The notes under the pieces: generated by a model
The model's input: the letters and a program-made list of their open reading frames with translations, nothing else
What the model was told of the DNA's origin: nothing
Databases searched by the model: none
In this document: one piece after another, positions 6,115 to 7,043 of the stretch
Layout: the number at the start of each line of letters is the position of its first letter
Position numbering within the stretch: position 1 is the first letter of the stretch
Program-made: the position numbers and the translations under genes
NCBI GenBank assembly: GCA_029287695.1
Contig: JARFQQ010000095.1
Location: forward strand, 1 to 7,043
Reading direction: 5' to 3'
Source: Gammaproteobacteria bacterium
GTDB lineage: Bacteria; Pseudomonadota; Gammaproteobacteria; Chromatiales; Chromatiaceae
Length of the DNA: 7,043 nucleotides

Positions 6115-6181
6115 GCTGCGCTCTCCCGCATCTCCAAAGCCTTTCAGTTACAATCGCTGCCTTGCAGTTTCAGAATCAAGA
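6115..6181 (+). promoter_or_regulatory. thiS-thiG spacer with a possible internal -10 box
   Basis: The 67-base gap contains TACAAT at 6149-6154, five of six bases of the -10 consensus, but no matching -35 17 bases upstream (CCGCAT). An internal promoter for thiG is possible but weakly supported. No terminator or riboswitch is seen. Confidence 0.2.
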
Positions 6182-6973
6182 ATGACCATGAGTGCACAAG
6201 ACACATTCACCGTCGCAGGACGCACATTCAGTTCACGTCTGCTGGTCGGCACCGGCAAGTACAAGGACATGGACGAAACCCGTGACGCCATCGAGGCGAG
6301 CGGAGCAGAGATCGTCACGATCGCTGTCCGCCGTACGAACATCGGCCAGAACGAGGGCGAGCCCAATATCCTCGATGTCCTGCCACCCGACAGGTATACC
6401 ATCCTGCCGAACACGGCCGGCTGCTATGATGCGAAGACAGCTGTCCGGACCTGCCGCCTCGCGCGGGAGCTGCTTGACGGCCACAATCTCGTCAAGCTCG
6501 AGGTGCTCGGTGACGAGCAGACGCTCTTCCCGGATGTCATGCAGACGCTGCAGGCAGCCGAAGAGCTCGTCAAGGACGGTTTCGACGTTATGGTCTACAC
6601 CAACGATGACCCCATCATGGCCAGACAGCTCGAGGCGATCGGTTGTGTCGCCGTCATGCCGCTGGCCGCGCCAATCGGCTCCGGGCTTGGTATCCGCAAC
6701 CCGCTCAATATCCGTACGATTGTCGAAAATGCCGGGGTACCGATCCTCGTTGATGCCGGCGTCGGCACGGCCTCCGATGCAGCCCGGGCAATGGAACTCG
6801 GTTGTGACGGTGTTCTCATGAACACAGCCATCGCCGCTGCCGACAATCCTGTCCTCATGGCCTCGGCGATGAAGAAAGCCATCGAGGCCGGGCGCGAGGC
6901 CTACCTTGCAGGACGCATGACAGCCCGGCGTTTCGCATCGGCCTCTTCGCCGCTGGAAGGCTACTTCTTTTGA
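6182..6973 (+). CDS. thiG: Thiazole synthase ThiG
   Basis: A 263-residue TIM-barrel enzyme that condenses 1-deoxy-xylulose 5-phosphate, dehydroglycine and sulfur from ThiS thiocarboxylate into the thiazole phosphate of thiamine. Family landmarks are all present: [10 protein letters not shown] (18-27), RRTN (50-53), the Schiff-base lysine K105 in LVKLEVLGD, the phosphate-binding [11 protein letters not shown] (160-170) and [10 protein letters not shown] (191-200). The C-terminal SASSPLEG is usual for proteobacterial ThiG. Two ATGs, at 6182 and 6188, are possible starts and neither has a good Shine-Dalgarno sequence; the protein differs by two residues. The frame is open up to 6104, but that would overlap thiS and adds residues unlike the family. 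The stop overlaps the folA start. Confidence 0.96.
   Translation: MTMSAQDTFTVAGRTFSSRLLVGTGKYKDMDETRDAIEASGAEIVTIAVRRTNIGQNEGEPNILDVLPPDRYTILPNTAGCYDAKTAVRTCRLARELLDGHNLVKLEVLGDEQTLFPDVMQTLQAAEELVKDGFDVMVYTNDDPIMARQLEAIGCVAVMPLAAPIGSGLGIRNPLNIRTIVENAGVPILVDAGVGTASDAARAMELGCDGVLMNTAIAAADNPVLMASAMKKAIEAGREAYLAGRMTARRFASASSPLEGYFF
6955..6960 (+). promoter_or_regulatory. Ribosome binding site supporting the folA TTG start
   Basis: GGAAGG inside the end of thiG lies 9 bases before the TTG at 6970 and supports that codon as a start. Confidence 0.5.
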
Positions 6974-7043
6974 GTGGAAAGCAGCCACGCGTTTCGCTCA
7001 TATGGGCCATGGCACGCAACCGTGTCATCGGCCATGACAACAA
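6970..7043 (+). CDS. folA: Dihydrofolate reductase, N-terminal fragment cut by the window edge
   Basis: The last 74 bases encode the beginning of dihydrofolate reductase, which reduces dihydrofolate to tetrahydrofolate with NADPH. Reading from TTG at 6970 gives about 24 codons, including [18 protein letters not shown]. This matches the family's first strand and loop, where relatives read SLIxAxxxxRVIGxxNxLPW; the LPW that should follow is outside the window. The TTG overlaps the thiG stop as TTGA and has GGAAGG 9 bases upstream. The only in-frame ATG, at 7009, would delete the first beta strand, so it is rejected. Co-transcription with thiSG is likely from the overlap. The active-site acidic residue lies beyond the edge and cannot be checked. 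Confidence 0.8.
   Translation, partial: MSGKQPRVSLIWAMARNRVIGHDN

Noticed and set aside
6104..6181. Upstream extension of thiG to an ATG inside thiS
   Set aside because: It would overlap the thiS stop and add 26 residues before the normal ThiG N-terminus.
6233..6988. A 251-codon open frame on the minus strand
   Set aside because: It is antisense to thiG, which has every family motif, and resembles no known protein.
6974..7043. GTG at 6974 as the start of the last gene
   Set aside because: That frame gives no recognisable protein, whereas the TTG frame at 6970 gives a clear dihydrofolate reductase N-terminus.

Overview
The window looks like chromosome from a moderately GC-rich (around 58% by eye) gammaproteobacterium, plausibly a sulfur-oxidising or phototrophic lithotroph of the Chromatiales type. 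The pointers are a [NiFe]-hydrogenase operon in which two electron-transfer genes, isp1 and isp2, lie between the small- and large-subunit genes, a layout known from Thiocapsa and Allochromatium, and the style of thiS, thiG and folA on the other side. The genus cannot be fixed from this sequence alone.

Layout. From 3929 leftwards to position 1, on the minus strand, is a tightly packed operon: maturation endopeptidase (hynD), a short HupH/HyaF-like protein, Tat-exported small subunit (hynS), NarI-like b-type cytochrome (isp1), HdrD/DsrK-like Fe-S protein (isp2), and at the very edge the ATG and ribosome binding site of what should be the large subunit (hynL). Junctions are 4-base ATGA overlaps or the 8-base string TGATCATG, so translation is probably coupled. 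The 99-base gap in front of hynD (3930-4028) contains a perfect FNR/Anr-type palindrome, TTGAT-N4-ATCAA, which suggests anaerobic control. From 5837 to 4029, same strand, is a long-chain acyl-CoA synthetase-like AMP-forming ligase with no evident link to the hydrogenase. A 76-base divergent spacer separates it from plus-strand thiS and thiG (thiazole moiety of thiamine). These are followed by the first codons of a dihydrofolate reductase gene (folA) that starts at a TTG overlapping the thiG stop and runs off the window.

How it works together (inference from family knowledge): HynS with HynL would oxidise H2 on the periplasmic face, Isp1 would carry electrons through the membrane on b hemes, and Isp2 would receive or deliver them in the cytoplasm, where its CCG-type cluster resembles thiol/disulfide-active enzymes of the Hdr/DsrK group. 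HynD and the HupH-like protein serve maturation. I saw no mobile element, CRISPR array, tRNA, rRNA or riboswitch. All sizeable non-coding gaps are under 100 bases.
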